This document shows positions 46,601-63,200 of a DNA stretch of 64,000 nt, piece by piece (the stretch's first letter is position 1; each line of letters begins with the position of its first letter). Source of the stretch: Siphonodentalium dalli. Lineage: Eukaryota; Mollusca; Scaphopoda; Gadilida; Siphonodentaliidae. Below the pieces are notes generated by a model. The model saw nothing but the letters and a program-made list of their open reading frames with translations, was not told the origin of the DNA and did not search any database. Both the position numbers and the translations under genes were made by a program. The DNA is taken from the NCBI GenBank assembly GCA_032622095.1, contig CP136069.1, positions 68,163,319-68,227,318 of the forward strand, read 5' to 3'.

Positions 46601-49600
46601 TACCCATTCTCTATGATGGGCCCTTAACATGCTGAACCCCAAATCGGAGCCCGTGTGGTGAAAACCTAAGTCAACTATATATTAGTCATGTACGGATGCA
46701 GGACGGTCCAGATATCTCCCAAAGTTCATATTATATTTCCAGAATCCAGATATTTAGATTCCTACCCATTCTCTATGATCAGCCCTTAACATGGTGAACC
46801 CCAAATTGGAGCCTATGCGGTGAAAACCTAAATCAACTATATATTAGTCATATAGGGATGCAGGACGATTCATATATGTCCCAACGTTCATATTATACTG
46901 CAAGAATCCAGATATTTAGACTCCTACCCATTCTCTATGATGGGCCCTTAACATGGTGAACCCTAAATTGGAGCCCGTGCGGTGAAATCCTAAATCAACT
47001 ATATATTAGTCTTATAGGGATGCAGGACGATTCATATATGTCCCGACGTTCATATTCTATTTCCAGAATCCAGATATTTTGACTCCTACCCATTCTCTAT
47101 GATGGGCCCTTAACATGGTGAACCCCAAATCGGAGCCCATGCGGTGAAAACCTAAGTCAACTATATATTAGTCATGTACGGATGCAGGACGGTCCAGATA
47201 TGTCCCAAAGTTCATATTATATTTCCAGAATCCAGATATTTAGATTCCTACCCATTCTCTATGATCAGCCCTTAACATGGTGAACCCCAAATTGGAGCCT
47301 GTGCGGTGAAAACCTAAATCAACTATATATTAGTCATATAGGGATGCAGGACGATTCATATATGTCCCAACGTTCATATTATACTGCAGAATCCAGATAT
47401 TTAGACTCCTACCCATTCTCTATGATGGGCCCTTAACATGGTGAACCCTAAATTGGAGCCCATGCGGTGAAATCCTAAATCAACTATATATTAGTCTTAT
47501 AGGGATGCAGGACGATTCATATATGTCCCAACGTTCATATTATAACCGCAAGAATCAAGATATTTAGACTCCTACGCATTTGCTATGATGGGCCCTTAAC
47601 ATGGTGAACCCCAAATCGGAGCTCACTGCGGTGAAAACCTAAGTCAACTATGTATTAGTCATGTACGGATGCAGGACGGTCCAGATATGTCCCAAAGTTC
47701 ATATTATATTTCCAGAATCCAGATATTTAGATTCCTACCCATTCTCTATGATCAGTCCTTAACATGGTGAACCCCAAATTGGAGCCCGTGCGATAAAAAC
47801 CTAAGTCAACTATATATTAGTCATGTATGGATGCAGGACGGTCCAGATATGTCCCAACGTTCATATTATATTTCCAGAATCCAGATATTTTGACTCCTAC
47901 CCATTCTCTATGATGGGCCCTTAACATGGTGAACCCCAAATTGGAGCCCGTGCGGTGAAACCCCAAGTCAACTATATATTAGTCATGTACGGATGCAGGG
48001 ACGATTCATATATGTCCAACGTTCATATTATATCGCAAGAATCCAGATATTTATACTCCTACCCATTCTCTATGAAGGGCCCTTAACATGGTGAACCTCA
48101 AATTGGAGCCCGTGCGGTGAAACCCTAAGTCAACTATATATTAGTCATGTACGGATGCAGGACGATTCATATATGTCCCAACGTTCATATTATATCCCAA
48201 GAATCCAGATATTTAGACTCCTACCCATTCTCTATGATGGGCCCTTAACGTGGTGAACCCCAAATCGGAGCCCGTGCGGTGAAATCCTAAATCAACTATA
48301 TATTAGTCATATAGGGATGCAGGACGATTCATATATGTCCCAACGTTCATATTATATTTCCAGAATCCAGATATTTTGACTCCTACCCATTCTCTATGAT
48401 GGGCCCTTAACATGGTGAACCCCAAATTGGAGCCCGTGCGGTGAAATCCTAAATCAACTATATATTAGTCTTATAGGGATGCAGGACGATTCATATATGT
48501 CCCAACGTTCATATTATACCGCAAGAATCATGATATTTAGACTCCTACGCATTTGCTATGATGGGCCCTTAACATGGTGAACCCCAAATCGGAGCCCGTG
48601 CGATGAAAACCTAAGTCAACTATATATTAGTCATGTATGGATGCAGGACGGTCCAGATATGTCCCCAACGTTCATATTATATTTCCAGAATCCAGATATT
48701 TTGACTCCTACCCATTCTCTATGATGGGCCCTTAACATGGTGAACCCCAAATTGAAGCCCGTGCTGTGAAACCCTAAGTCAACTATTATATTAGTCATGT
48801 ACGGATGCAGGACGATTCATATATGTCCCAACGTTCATATTATATTGCAAGAATCCAGATATTTATACTCCTACCCATTCTCTATGAAGGGCCCTTAACA
48901 TGGTGAACTCCAAATTGGAGCCCGTGCTGTGAAACCCTAAGTCAACTATATATTTGTCATGTACGGATGCAGAACGATTCATATATGTCCCAACGTTCAT
49001 ATTATATCCCAAGAATCAAGATATTTAGACTCCTACGCATTTGCCATGATGGACCCTTAACATGGTGAACCCCAAATCGGAGCCCGTGCGGTGAAAACCT
49101 AAGTCAACTATATATTAGTGATGTACGGATGCAGGGACGGTCCAGACCTGTCCCAACGTTCATATAATATTTCCAGAATCCAGATATTTTGACTCCTACC
49201 CATTCTCTATGATGGGCCCTTAACATGGTGAACCCCAAATTGGAGCCCGTGTGGTGAAACCCTAAGTCAACTATATATTAGTCATGTACGGATGCAGGAC
49301 GATTCATATATGTCCCAACGTTCATATTATATCCCAAGAATCCAGATATTTAGACTCCTACGCATTTGCTATGATGGGCCCTTAACATGGTGAAACCCAA
49401 ATCGGAGCCCGTGCGGTGAAATCCTAAATCAACTATATATTAGTCATATAGGGATGCAGGACGGTCCAGATATGTCCCAACGTTCATATTATATTTCCAG
49501 AATCCAGATATTTTGACTCCTACCCATTCTCTATGATGGACCCTTAACATGGTGAACCCCAAATTGGAGCCCGTGCGGTGAAATCCTAAATCAACTATAT

Positions 49601-51924
49601 ATTAGTCATATAGGGATGCAGGACGATTCATATATGTCCCAAACGTTCATATTATATTGCAAGAATTCAGATATTTAGACTCCTACCCATTCTAAATGAT
49701 GGGCCCTTAGCATGGTGAACCCCAAATCGGAGCCTGTGCGGTGAAACCCTAAGTCAACTATATATTATTCATGTACGGATGCAGGACGATTCATATATGT
49801 CCCAACGTTCATATTATATCCCAAGAATCCAGATATTTAGACTCCTACGCATTTGCTATGATGGGCCCTTAACATGGTGAACCCCAAATCGGAGCCCGTG
49901 CGGTGAAATCCTAAATCAACTATATATTAGTCATATAGGGATGCAGGACGGTCCAGATATGTCCCAACGTTCATATTCTATTTCCAGAATCCAGATATTT
50001 TGACTCCTACCCATTCTCTATGATGGGCCCTTAACATGGTGAACCCCAAATCGGAGCCCATGCGGTGAAAACCTAAGTCAACTATATATTAGTCATGTAC
50101 GGATGCAGGACGGTCCAGATATGTCCCAACGTTCATATTATATTTCCAGAATCCAAATATTTTGACTCCTACCCATTCTCTAAGATGGGCCCTTAACATG
50201 GTGAACCCCAAATTGGAGCCCGTGCAGTGAAAACCTAAGTCAACTATATATTAGTCATATACGGATGCAGGACAGTCCAGATATGTCCCAACGCTCATAT
50301 TATATCCCAAGAATCCAGATATTTAGAATCCTACGCATTTGCTATGATGGGCCCTTAACATGGTGAACCCCAAATCGGAGCCCGTGCGGTGAAAACCTAA
50401 GTCAACTATATATTAGTCATGTACGGATGCAGGACGGTCCAGATATGTCCCAAAGTTCATATTATATTTCCAGAATCCAGATATAAAGATTCCTACCCAT
50501 TCTCTATGATCAGCCCTTAACATGGTGAACCCCAAATTGGAGCCCGTGCGGTGAAATCCTAAGTCAACTATATATTAGTCATATAGGGATGCAGGACGAT
50601 TTATATATGTCCCAACGTTCATATTATATTGCAAGAATCCAGATATTTAGACTCCTACCCATTCTCTATGATGGGCCCTTAGCATGGTGAACCCCAAATC
50701 GGAGCCTGAGCGGTGAAACCCTAAGTCAACTATATATTAGTCATGTACGGATGCAGGACGATTCATATATGTCCCAACGTTCATATTATATCCCAAGAAT
50801 CAAGATATTTAGACTCCTACCCATTCTCTATGATGGGCCCTTAACATGGTGAACACCAAATCGGAGACTGTGCGGTGAAATCCTAAATCAACTATATATT
50901 AGTCATATAGGGATGCAGGACGGTCCAGATATGTCCCAACGTTCATATTATATTTCCAGAATCCAGATATTTTGATTCCTACCCATTCTCTATGATGGGC
51001 CCTTAACATGGTGAACCCCAAATCGGAGCCCATGCGGTGAAAACCTAAGTCAACTATATATTAGTCATGTACGGATGCAGGACGGTCCAGATATGTCCCA
51101 ACGTTCATATTATATTTCCAGAATCCAGATATTTTGACTCCTACCCATTCTCTAAGATGGGCCCTTAACATGGTGAACCCCAAATTGGAGCCCGTGCGGT
51201 GAAAACCTAAGTCAACTATATATTAGTCATGTACGGATGCAGGACAGTCCAGATATGTCCCAACGCTCATATTATATCCCAAGAATCCAGATATTTAGAA
51301 TCCTACGCATTTGCTATGATGGGCCCTTAACATGGTGAACCCCAAATCGGAGCCCGTGTGGTGAAAACCTAAGTCAACTATATATTAGTCATGTACGGAT
51401 GAAGGACGGTCCAGATATGTCCCAAAGTTCATATTATATTTCCAGAATCCAGATATTTAGATTCCTACCCATTCTCTATGATCAGCCCTTAACATGGTGA
51501 ACCCCAAATTGGAGCCTGTGCGGTGAAAACCTAAATCAACTATATATTAGTCATATAGGGATGCAGGACGATTCATATATGTCCCAACGTTCATATTATA
51601 CTGCAAGAATCCAGATATTTAGACTCCTACCCATTCTCTATGATGGGCCCTTAACATGGTGAACCCTAAATTGGAGCCCGTGCGGTGAAACCCTAAGTCA
51701 ACTATATATTAGTCATGTACGGGTGCAGGACGATTCATATATGTCCCAACGTTCATATTATATCGCAAGAATCCAGATATTTATACTCCTACCCATTCTC
51801 TATGAAGGGCCCTTAACATGGTGAACCCCAAATTGGAGCCCGTGCTGTGAAAATCTAAGTCAACTATATATTAGTCATGTACGGATGCAGGACGGTCCAG
51901 ACATGTCCCAACGTTCATATTATA

Positions 51925-54900
51925 TTTCCAGAATCCAGATATTTTGATTCCTACCCATTCTCTAAGATGGGCCCTTAACATGGTGAACCCCAAATTGGAG
52001 CCCGTGCGGTGAAACCCTAAGTCAACTATATATTAGTCATGTACGGATGCAGGACGATTCATATATGTCCCAACGTTCATATTATATTGCAAGAATCCAG
52101 ATATTTATACTCCTACCCATTCTCTATGAAGGGCCCTTAACATGGTGAACCCCAAATTGGAGCCCGTGCGGTGAAACCCTAAGTCAACTATATATTAGTC
52201 ATGTACGGATGCAGGACGATTCATATATGTCCCAACGTTCATATTATATCCCAAGAATCAAGATATTTAGACTCCTACGCATTTGCTATGATGGACCCTT
52301 AACATGGTGAACCCCAAATCGGAGCCCGTGCTGTGAAAACCTAAGTCAACTATATATTAGTCATGTACGGACGCAGTACTGTCCAGACATGTCCCAACGT
52401 TCATATTATATTTCCAGAATCCAGATATTTTGACTCCTACCCATTCTCTATGATGGGACCTTAACATGGTGAACCCCAAATTGGAGCCCGTGCGGTGAAA
52501 CCCTAAGTCAACTATATATTAGTCATGTACGGATGCAGGACGATTCATATATGTCCCAACGTTCATATTATATTGCAAGAATCCAGATATTTATACTCCT
52601 ACCCATTCTCTATGAAGGGCCCTTAACATGGTGAACCCCAAATTGGAGCCCGTGCGGTGAAACCCTAAGTCAACTATATATTAGTCATGTACGGATGCAG
52701 GACGATTCATATATGTCCCAACGTTCATATTATATTGCAAGAATCCAGATATTTATACTCCTACCCATTCTCTATGAAGGGCCCTTAACATGGTGAACCC
52801 CAAATTGGAGCCCGTGCGGTGAAACCCTAAGTCAACTATATATTAGTCATGTACGGATGCAGGACGATTCATATATGTCCCAACGTTCATATTATATCCC
52901 AAGAATCAAGATATTTAGACTCCTACGCATTTGCTATGATGGACCCTTAACATGGTGAACCCCAAATCGGAGCCCGTGCTGTGAAAACCTAAGTCAACTA
53001 TATATTAGTCATGTACGGACGCAGTACTGTCCAGACATGTCCCAACGTTCATATTATATTTCCAGAATCCAGATATTTTGACTCCTACCCATTCTCTATG
53101 ATGGGACCTTAACATGGTGAACCCCAAATTGGAGCCCGTGCGGTGAAACCCTAAGTCAACTATATATTAGTCATGTACGGATGCAGGACGATTCATATAT
53201 GTCCCAACGTTCATATTATATTGCAAGAATCCAGATATTTATACTCCTACCCATTCTCTATGAAGGGCCCTTAACATGGTGAACCCCAAATTGGAGCCCG
53301 TGCGGTGAAACCCTAAGTCAACTATATATTAGTCATGTACGGATGCAGGACGATTCATATATGTCCCAACGTTCATATTATATCCCAAGAATCAAGATAT
53401 TTAGACTCCTACCCATTCTCTATGATGGGCCCTTAACAAGGTGAACACCAAATCGGAGACTGTGCGGTGAAATCCTAAATCAACTATATATTAGTCATAT
53501 AGGGATGCAGGACGGTCCAGATATGTCCCAACGTTCATATTATATTTCCAGAATCCAGATATTTTGATTCCTACCCATTCTCTATGATGGGCCCTTAACA
53601 TGGTGAACCCCAAATCGGAGCCCATGCGGTGAAAACCTAAGTCAACTATATATTAGTCATGTACGGATGCAGGACGGTCCAGATATGTCCCAACGTTCAT
53701 ATTATATTTCCAGAATCCAGATATTTTGACTCCTACCCATTCTCTAAGATGGGCCCTTAACATGGTGAACCCCAAATTGGAGCCCGTGCGGTGAAAACCT
53801 AAGTCAACTATATATTAATCATATACGGATGCAGGACAGTCCAGATATGTCCCAACGCTCATATTATATCCCAAGAATCCAGATATTTAGAATCCTACGC
53901 ATTTGCTATGATGGGCCCTTAACATGGTGAACCCCAAATCGGAGCCCGTGCGGTGAAAACCTAAGTCAACTATATATTAGTCATGTACGGATGCAGGACG
54001 GTCCAGATATGTCCCAAAGTTCATATTATATTTCCAGAATCCAGATATTTAGATTCCTACCCATTCTCTATGATCAGCCCTTAACATGGTGAACCCCAAA
54101 TTGGAGCCTGTGCGGTGAAAACCTAAATCAACTATATATTAGTCATATAGGGATGCAGGACGATTCATATATGTCCCAACGTTCATATTATACTGCAAGA
54201 ATCCAGATATTTAGACTCCTACCCATTCTCTATGATGGGCCCTTAACATGGTGAACCCCAAATTGGAGCCCGTGCGATGAAACCCTAAGTCAACTATATA
54301 TTAGTCATGTACGGATGCAGGACGATTCATATATGTCCCAACGTTCATATTATATCGCAAGAATCCAGATATTTATACTCCTACCCATTCTCTATGAAGG
54401 GCCCTTAACATGGTGAACCCCAAATCGGAGCCCGTGCTGTGAAAATCTAAGTCAACTATATATTAGTCATGTACGGATGCAGGACGGTCCAGACATGTCC
54501 CAACGTTCATATTATATTTCCAGAATCCAGATATTTTAACTCCTACCCATTCTCTATGATGGGACCTTAACATGGTGAACCCCAAATTGGAGCCCGTGCG
54601 GTGAAACCCTAAGTCAACTATATATTAGTCATGTACGGATGCAGGACGATTCATATATGTCCCAACGTTCATATTATATCGCAAGAATCCAGATATTTAT
54701 ACTCCTACCCATTCTCTATGAAGGGCCCTTAACATGGTGAACCCCAAATTGGAGCCCGTGCTGTGAAAATCTAAGTCAACTATATATTAGTCATGTACGG
54801 ATGCAGGACGGTCCAGACATGTCCCAACGTTCATATTATATTTCCAGAATCCAGATATTTTGATTCCTACCCATTCTCTAAGATGGGCCCTTAACATGGT

Positions 54901-57290
54901 GAACCCCAAATTGGAGCCCGTGCGGTGAAACCCTAAGTCAACTATATATTAGTCATGTACGGATGCAGGACGATTCATATATGTCCCAACGTTCATATTA
55001 TATTGCAAGAATCCAGATATTTATACTCCTACCCATTCTCTATGAAGGGCCCTTAACATGGTGAACCCCAAATTGGAGCCCGTGCGGTGAAACCCTAAGT
55101 CAACTATATATTAGTCATGTACGGATGCAGGACGATTCATATATGTCCCAACGTTCATATTATATCCCAAGAATCAAGATATTTAGACTCCTACGCATTT
55201 GCTATGATGGACCCTTAACATGGTGAACCCCAAATCGGAGCCCGTGCTGTGAAAACCTAAGTCAACTATATATTAGTCATGTACGGACGCAGTACTGTCC
55301 AGACATGTCCCAACGTTCATATTATATTTCCAGAATCCAGATATTTTGACTCCTACCCATTCTCTATGATGGGACCTTAACATGGTGAACCCCAAATTGG
55401 AGCCCGTGCGGTGAAACCCTAAGTCAACTATATATTAGTCATGTACGGATGCAGGACGATTCATATATGTCCCAACGTTCATATTATATTGCAAGAATCC
55501 AGATATTTATACTCCTACCCATTCTCTATGAAGGGCCCTTAACATGGTGAACCCCAAATTGGAGCCCGTGCGGTGAAACCCTAAGTCAACTATATATTAG
55601 TCATGTACGGATGCAGGACGATTCATATATGTCCCAACGTTCATATTATATCCCAAGAATCAAGATATTTAGACTCCTACCCATTCTCTATGATGGGCCC
55701 TTAACAAGGTGAACACCAAATCGGAGACTGTGCGGTGAAATCCTAAATCAACTATATATTAGTCATATAGGGATGCAGGACGGTCCAGATATGTCCCAAC
55801 GTTCATATTATATTTCCAGAATCCAGATATTTTGATTCCTACCCATTCTCTATGATGGGCCCTTAACATGGTGAACCCCAAATCGGAGCCCATGCGGTGA
55901 AAACCTAAGTCAACTATATATTAGTCATGTACGGATGCAGGACGGTCCAGATATGTCCCAACGTTCATATTATATTTCCAGAATCCAGATATTTTGACTC
56001 CTACCCATTCTCTAAGATGGGCCCTTAACATGGTGAACCCCAAATTGGAGCCCGTGCGGTGAAAACCTAAGTCAACTATATATTAATCATATACGGATGC
56101 AGGACAGTCCAGATATGTCCCAACGCTCATATTATATCCCAAGAATCCAGATATTTAGAATCCTACGCATTTGCTATGATGGGCCCTTAACATGGTGAAC
56201 CCCAAATCGGAGCCCGTGCGGTGAAAACCTAAGTCAACTATATATTAGTCATGTACGGATGCAGGACGGTCCAGATATGTCCCAAAGTTCATATTATATT
56301 TCCAGAATCCAGATATTTAGATTCCTACCCATTCTCTATGATCAGCCCTTAACATGGTGAACCCCAAATTGGAGCCTGTGCGGTGAAAACCTAAATCAAC
56401 TATATATTAGTCATATAGGGATGCAGGACGATTCATATATGTCCCAACGTTCATATTATACTGCAAGAATCCAGATATTTAGACTCCTACCCATTCTCTA
56501 TGATGGGCCCTTAACATGGTGAACCCCAAATTGGAGCCCGTGCGATGAAACCCTAAGTCAACTATATATTAGTCATGTACGGATGCAGGACGATTCATAT
56601 ATGTCCCAACGTTCATATTATATCGCAAGAATCCAGATATTTATACTCCTACCCATTCTCTATGAAGGGCCCTTAACATGGTGAACCCCAAATCGGAGCC
56701 CGTGCTGTGAAAATCTAAGTCAACTATATATTAGTCATGTACGGATGCAGGACGGTCCAGACATGTCCCAACGTTCATATTATATTTCCAGAATCCAGAT
56801 ATTTTAACTCCTACCCATTCTCTATGATGGGACCTTAACATGGTGAACCCCAAATTGGAGCCCGTGCGGTGAAACCCTAAGTCAACTATATATTAGTCAT
56901 GTACGGATGCAGGACGATTCATATATGTCCCAACGTTCATATTATATTGCAAGAATCCAGATATTTATACTCCTACCCATTCTCTATGAAGGGCCCTTAA
57001 CATGGTGAACCCCAAATTGGAGCCCGTGCGGTGAAACCCTAAGTCAACTATATATTAGTCATGTACGGATGCAGGACGATTCATATATGTCCCAACATTC
57101 ATATTATATCCCAAGAATCAAGATATTTAGACTCCTACGCATTTGCTATGATGGACCCTTAACATGGTGAACCCCAAATCGGAGCCCGTGCTGTGAAAAC
57201 CTAAGTCAACTATATATTAGTCATGTACGGACGCAGGACGGTCCAGACATGTCCCAACGTTCATATTATATTTCCAGAATCCAGATATTT
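51925..57290. repeat. Higher-order repeat: 14 monomers (2,268 bp) within the 162-bp array
   Basis: Private variants recur exactly 2,268 bp apart: GCAGTACTGTCCAGACATG at 53,021 and 55,289, and TTAACAAGGTGAACACCAAA near 53,436 and 55,704. A smaller 648-bp (4-monomer) duplication gives another GCAGTACTG at 52,373. Flanking monomers match in order, so whole blocks were duplicated, not single units. Confidence 0.85.
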
Positions 57291-60200
57291 TGACTCCTTC
57301 CCATTCTCTATGATGGGACCTTAATATGGTGAACCCCAAATTGGAGCCCGTGCGGTGAAACCCTAAGTCAACTATATATTAGTCATGTACGGATGCAGGA
57401 CGATTCATATATGTCCCAACGTTCATATTATATTGCAAGAATCCAGATATTTATACTCCTACCCATTCTCTATGAAGGGCCCTTAACATGGTGAACCCCA
57501 AATTGGAGCCCGTGCGGTGAAACCCTAAGTCAACTATATATTAGTCATGTACGGATGCAGGACGATTCATATATGTCCCAACGTTCATATTATATTGCAA
57601 GAATCCAGATATTTATACTCCTACCCATTCTCTATTATGGGCCCTTAACATGGTGAACACCAAATCGGAGCCCGTGTGGTGAAATCCTAAATCAACTATA
57701 TATTAGTCATATAGGGATGCAGGACGGTCCAGATATGTCCCAACGTTCATATTATATTTCCAGAATCCAGATATTTTGACTCCTACCCATTCTCTATGAT
57801 GGGCCCTTAACATGGTGAACCCCAAATTGGAGCCCGTGCGGTCAAATCCTAAATTAACTATATATTAGTCATATAGGGATGCAGGACGATTCATATATGT
57901 CCCAACGTTCATATTATATTGCAAGAATCCAGATATTTAGACTCCTACCCATTCTCTATGATGGGCCCTTAGCATGGTGATCCCCAAATCGGAGCCTGTG
58001 CGGTGAAACCCTAAGTCAACTATATATTAGTCATGTACGGATGCAGGACGATTCATATATGTCCCAACGTTCATATAATATCCCAAGAATCAAGATATTT
58101 AGACTCCTACCCATTCTCTATGATGGGCCCTTAACATGGTGAACACCAAATCGGAGCCTGTGCGGTGAAATCCTAAATCAACTATATATTAGTCATATAG
58201 GGATGCATGACGGTCCAGATATGTCCCAACGTTCATATTATATTTCCAGAATCCAGATATTTTGATTCCTACCCATTCTCTAAGATGGGCCCTTAACATG
58301 GTGAACCCCAAATTGGAGCCCGTGCGGTGAAATCCTAAGTCAACTATATATTAGTCATGTACGGATGCAGGACGATTCATATATGTCCCAACGTTCATAT
58401 TATATCGCAAGAATCCAGAGATTTATACTCCTACCCATTCTCTATGAAGGGCCCTTAACATGGTGAACCCCAAATTGGAGCCCGTGCGGTGAAAGCCTAA
58501 GTCAACAATATATTATTCATGTACGGATGCATGACGATTCATATATGTCCCAACGTTCATATTATATCCCAAGAATCCAGATATTTAGACTCCTACGCAT
58601 TTGCTATGATGGGCCCTTAACATGGTGAACCCCAAATCGGAGCCCGTGCGGTGAAATCCTAAATCAACTATATATTAGTCATATAGGGATGCAGGACGGT
58701 CCAGATATGTCCCAACGTTCATATTCCATTTCCAGAATCCAGATATTTTGACTCCTACCCATTCTCTATGATGGGCCCTTAACATGGTGAACCCCAAATC
58801 GGAGCCCATGCGGTGAAAACCTAAGTCAACTATATATTAGTCATGTTCGGATGCAGGACGGTCCAGATATGTCCCAACGCTCATATTATATTTCCAGAAT
58901 CCAGATATTTTTACTACTACCCATTCTCTAAGATGGGCCCTTAACATGGTGAACCTCAAATTGGAGCCCGTGCGGTGAAAACCTAAGTCAACTATATATT
59001 AGTCATATACGGATGCAGGACAGTCCAGATATGTCCCAACGCTCATATTATATCCCAAGAATCCAGATATTTAGAATCCTACGCATTTGCTATGATGGGC
59101 CCTTAACATGGTGAACCCCAAATCGGAGCCCGTGCGGTGAAAACCTAAGTCAACTATATATTAGTCATATACGGATGCAGGACGGTCCAGATATGTCCCA
59201 AAGTTCATATAATATTTCCAGAATCCAGATATTTAGATTCCTACCCATTCTCTATGATCAGCCCTTAACATGGTGAACCCCAAATTGGAGCCTGTGCGGT
59301 GAAAACCTAAATCAACTATATATTAGTCAGGTACGGATGCAGGACGATTCATATATGTCCCAACGTTCATATTATACTGCAAGAATCCAGATATTTAGAC
59401 TCCTACCCATTCTCTATGATGGGCCCTTAGCATGGTGAACCCCAAATTGGAGCCCGTGCGGTGAAACCCTAAGTCAACTATATCTTAGTCATGTACGGAT
59501 GCAGGACGATTCATATATGTCCCAACGTTCATATTATATCCCAAGAATCCAGATATTTAGACTCCTACCCATTCTCTATGATGGGCCCTTAACATGGTGA
59601 ACCCCAAATCGGAGCCCGTGCGGTGAAATCCTAAATCAACTATATATTAGTCATATAGGGATGCAGGACGATTCATATATTTCCCAACGTTCATATTATA
59701 TTTCCAGAATCCAGATATTTTTACTCCTACCCATTCTCTATGATGGGCCCTTAACATGGTGAACCCCAAATCGGAGCCCGTGCGGTGAAATCCTAAATCA
59801 ACTATATATTAGTCATATAGGGATGCAGGACGATTCATATATTTCCCAACGTTCATATTATATTTCCAGAATCCAGATATTTTGACTCCTACCCATTCTC
59901 TATGATGGGCCCTTAACATGGTGAACCCCAAATTGGAGCCCGTGCGGTGAAATCCTAAATCAACTATATATTAGTCATATAGGGATGCAGGACGATTCAT
60001 ATATGTCCCAACGTTCATATTATATTGCAAGAATCCAGATATTTAGACTCCTACCCATTCTCTATGATGGGCCCTTAGCATGGTGAACCCCAAATCGGAG
60101 CCTGTGCGGTGAAACCCTAAGTCAACTATATATTAGTCATGTACGGATGCAGGACGATTCATATATGTCCCAACGTTCATATAATATCCCAAGAATCAAG

Positions 60201-63200
60201 ATATTTAGACTCCTACCCATTCTCTATGATGTGGGCCCTTAACATGGTGAACACCAAATCGGAGCCTGTGCGGTGAAATCCTAAATCAACTATATATTAG
60301 TCATATAGGGATGCATGACGGTCCAGATATGTCCCAACGTTCATATTATATTTCCAGAATCCAGATATTTTGATTCCTACCCATTCTCTATGATGGGCCC
60401 TTAACATGGTGAACCCCAAATTGGAGCCCGTGCGGTGAAACCCTAAGTCAACTATATATTAGTCATGTACGGATGCAGGACGTTTCATATATGTCCCAAC
60501 GTTCATATTATATCGGAAGAATCCAGAGATTTATACTCCTACCCATTCTCTATGAAGGGCCCTTAACATGGTGAACCCCAAATTGGAGCCCGTGCGGTGA
60601 AATCCTAAGTCAACAATATATTATTCATGTACGGATGCAGGACGATTCATATATGTCCCAACGTTCATATTATATCCCAAGAATCCAGATATTTATACTC
60701 CTACCCATTCTCTATGAAGGGCCCTTAACATGGTGAACCCCAAATTGGAGCCCGTGCGGTGAAACCCTAAGTCAACTATATATTAGTCATGTACGGATGC
60801 AGGACGATTCATATATGTCCCAACATTCATATTATATCCCAAGAATCAAGATATTTAGACTCCTACGCATTTGCTATGATGGACCCTTAACATGGTGAAC
60901 CCCAAATCGGAGCCCGTGCTGTGAAAACCTAAGTCAACTATATATTAGTCATGTACGGACGCAGGACGGTCCAGACATGTCCCAACGTTCATATTATATT
61001 TCCAGAATCCAGATATTTTGACTCCTTCCCATTCTCTATGATGGGACCTTAATATGGTGAACCCCAAATTGGAGCCCGTGCGGTGAAACCCTAAGTCAAC
61101 TATATATTAGTCATGTACGGATGCAGGACGATTCATATATGTCCCAACGTTCATATTATATTGCAAGAATCCAGATATTTATACTCCTACCCATTCTCTA
61201 TGAAGGGCCCTTAACATGGTGAACCCCAAATTGGAGCCCGTGCGGTGAAACCCTAAGTCAACTATATATTAGTCATGTACGGATGCAGGACGATTCATAT
61301 ATGTCCCAACGTTCATATTATATTGCAAGAATCCAGATATTTATACTCCTACCCATTCTCTATTATGGGCCCTTAACATGGTGAACACCAAATCGGAGCC
61401 CGTGTGGTGAAATCCTAAATCAACTATATATTAGTCATATAGGGATGCAGGACGGTCCAGATATGTCCCAACGTTCATATTATATTTCCAGAATCCAGAT
61501 ATTTTGACTCCTACCCATTCTCTATGATGGGCCCTTAACATGATGAACCCCAAATTGGAGCCCGTGCGGTCAAATCCTAAATTAACTATATATTAGTCAT
61601 ATAGGGATGCAGGACGATTCATATATGTCCCAACGTTCATATTATATTGCAAGAATCCAGATATTTAGACTCCTACCCATTCTCTATGATGGGCCCTTAG
61701 CATGGTGATCCCCAAATCGGAGCCTGTGCAGTGAAACCCTAAGTCAACTATATATTAGTCATGTACGGATGCAGGACGATTCATATATGTCCCAACGTTC
61801 ATATAATATCCCAAGAATCAAGATATTTAGACTCCTACCCATTCTCTATGATGGGCCCTTAACATGGTGAACACCAAATCGGAGCCTGTGCGGTGAAATC
61901 CTAAATCAACTATATATTAGTCATATAGGGATGCATGACGGTCCAGATATGTCCCAACGTTCATATTATATTTCCAGAATCCAGATATTTTGATTCCTAC
62001 CCATTCTCTAAGATGGGCCCTTAACATGGTGAACCCCAAATTGGAGCCCGTGCGGTGAAATCCTAAGTCAACTATATATTAGTCATGTACGGATGCAGGA
62101 CGATTCATATATGTCCCAACGTTCATATTATATCGCAAGAATCCAGAGATTTATACTCCTACCCATTCTCTATGAAGGGCCCTTAACATGGTGAACCCCA
62201 AATTGGAGCCCGTGCGGTGAAAGCCTAAGTCAACAATATATTATTCATGTACGGATGCATGACGATTCATATATGTCCCAACGTTCATATTATATCCCAA
62301 GAATCCAGATATTTAGACTCCTACGCATTTGCTATGATGGGCCCTTAACATGGTGAACCCCAAATCGGAGCCCGTGCGGTGAAATCCTAAATCAACTATA
62401 TATTAGTCATATAGGGATGCAGGACGGTCCAGATATGTCCCAACGTTCATATTCCATTTCCAGAATCCAGATATTTTGACTCCTACCCATTCTCTATGAT
62501 GGGCCCTTAACATGGTGAACCCCAAATCGGAGCCCATGCGGTGAAAACCTAAGTCAACTATATATTAGTCATGTTCGGATGCAGGACGGTCCAGATATGT
62601 CCCAACGCTCATATTATATTTCCAGAATCCAGATATTTTTACTACTACCCATTCTCTAAGATGGGCCCTTAACATGGTGAACCTCAAATTGGAGCCCGTG
62701 CGGTGAAAACCTAAGTCAACTATATATTAGTCATATACGGATGCAGGACAGTCCAGATATGTCCCAACGCTCATATTATATCCCAAGAATCCAGATATTT
62801 AGAATCCTACGCATTTGCTATGATGGGCCCTTAACATGGTGAACCCCAAATCGGAGCCCGTGCGGTGAAAACCTAAGTCAACTATATATTAGTCATATAC
62901 GGATGCAGGACGGTCCAGATATTTCCCAAAGTTCATATAATATTTCCAGAATCCAGATATTTTTACTCCTACCCATTCTCTATGATGGGCCCTTAACATG
63001 GTGAACCCCAAATCGGAGCCCGTGCGGTGAAATCCTAAATCAACTATATATTAGTCATATAGGGATGCAGGACGATTCATATATTTCCCAACGTTCATAT
63101 TATATTTCCAGAATCCAGATATTTTGACTCCTACCCATTCTCTATGATGGGCCCTTAACATGGTGAACCCCAAATTGGAGCCCGTGCGGTGAAATCCTAA

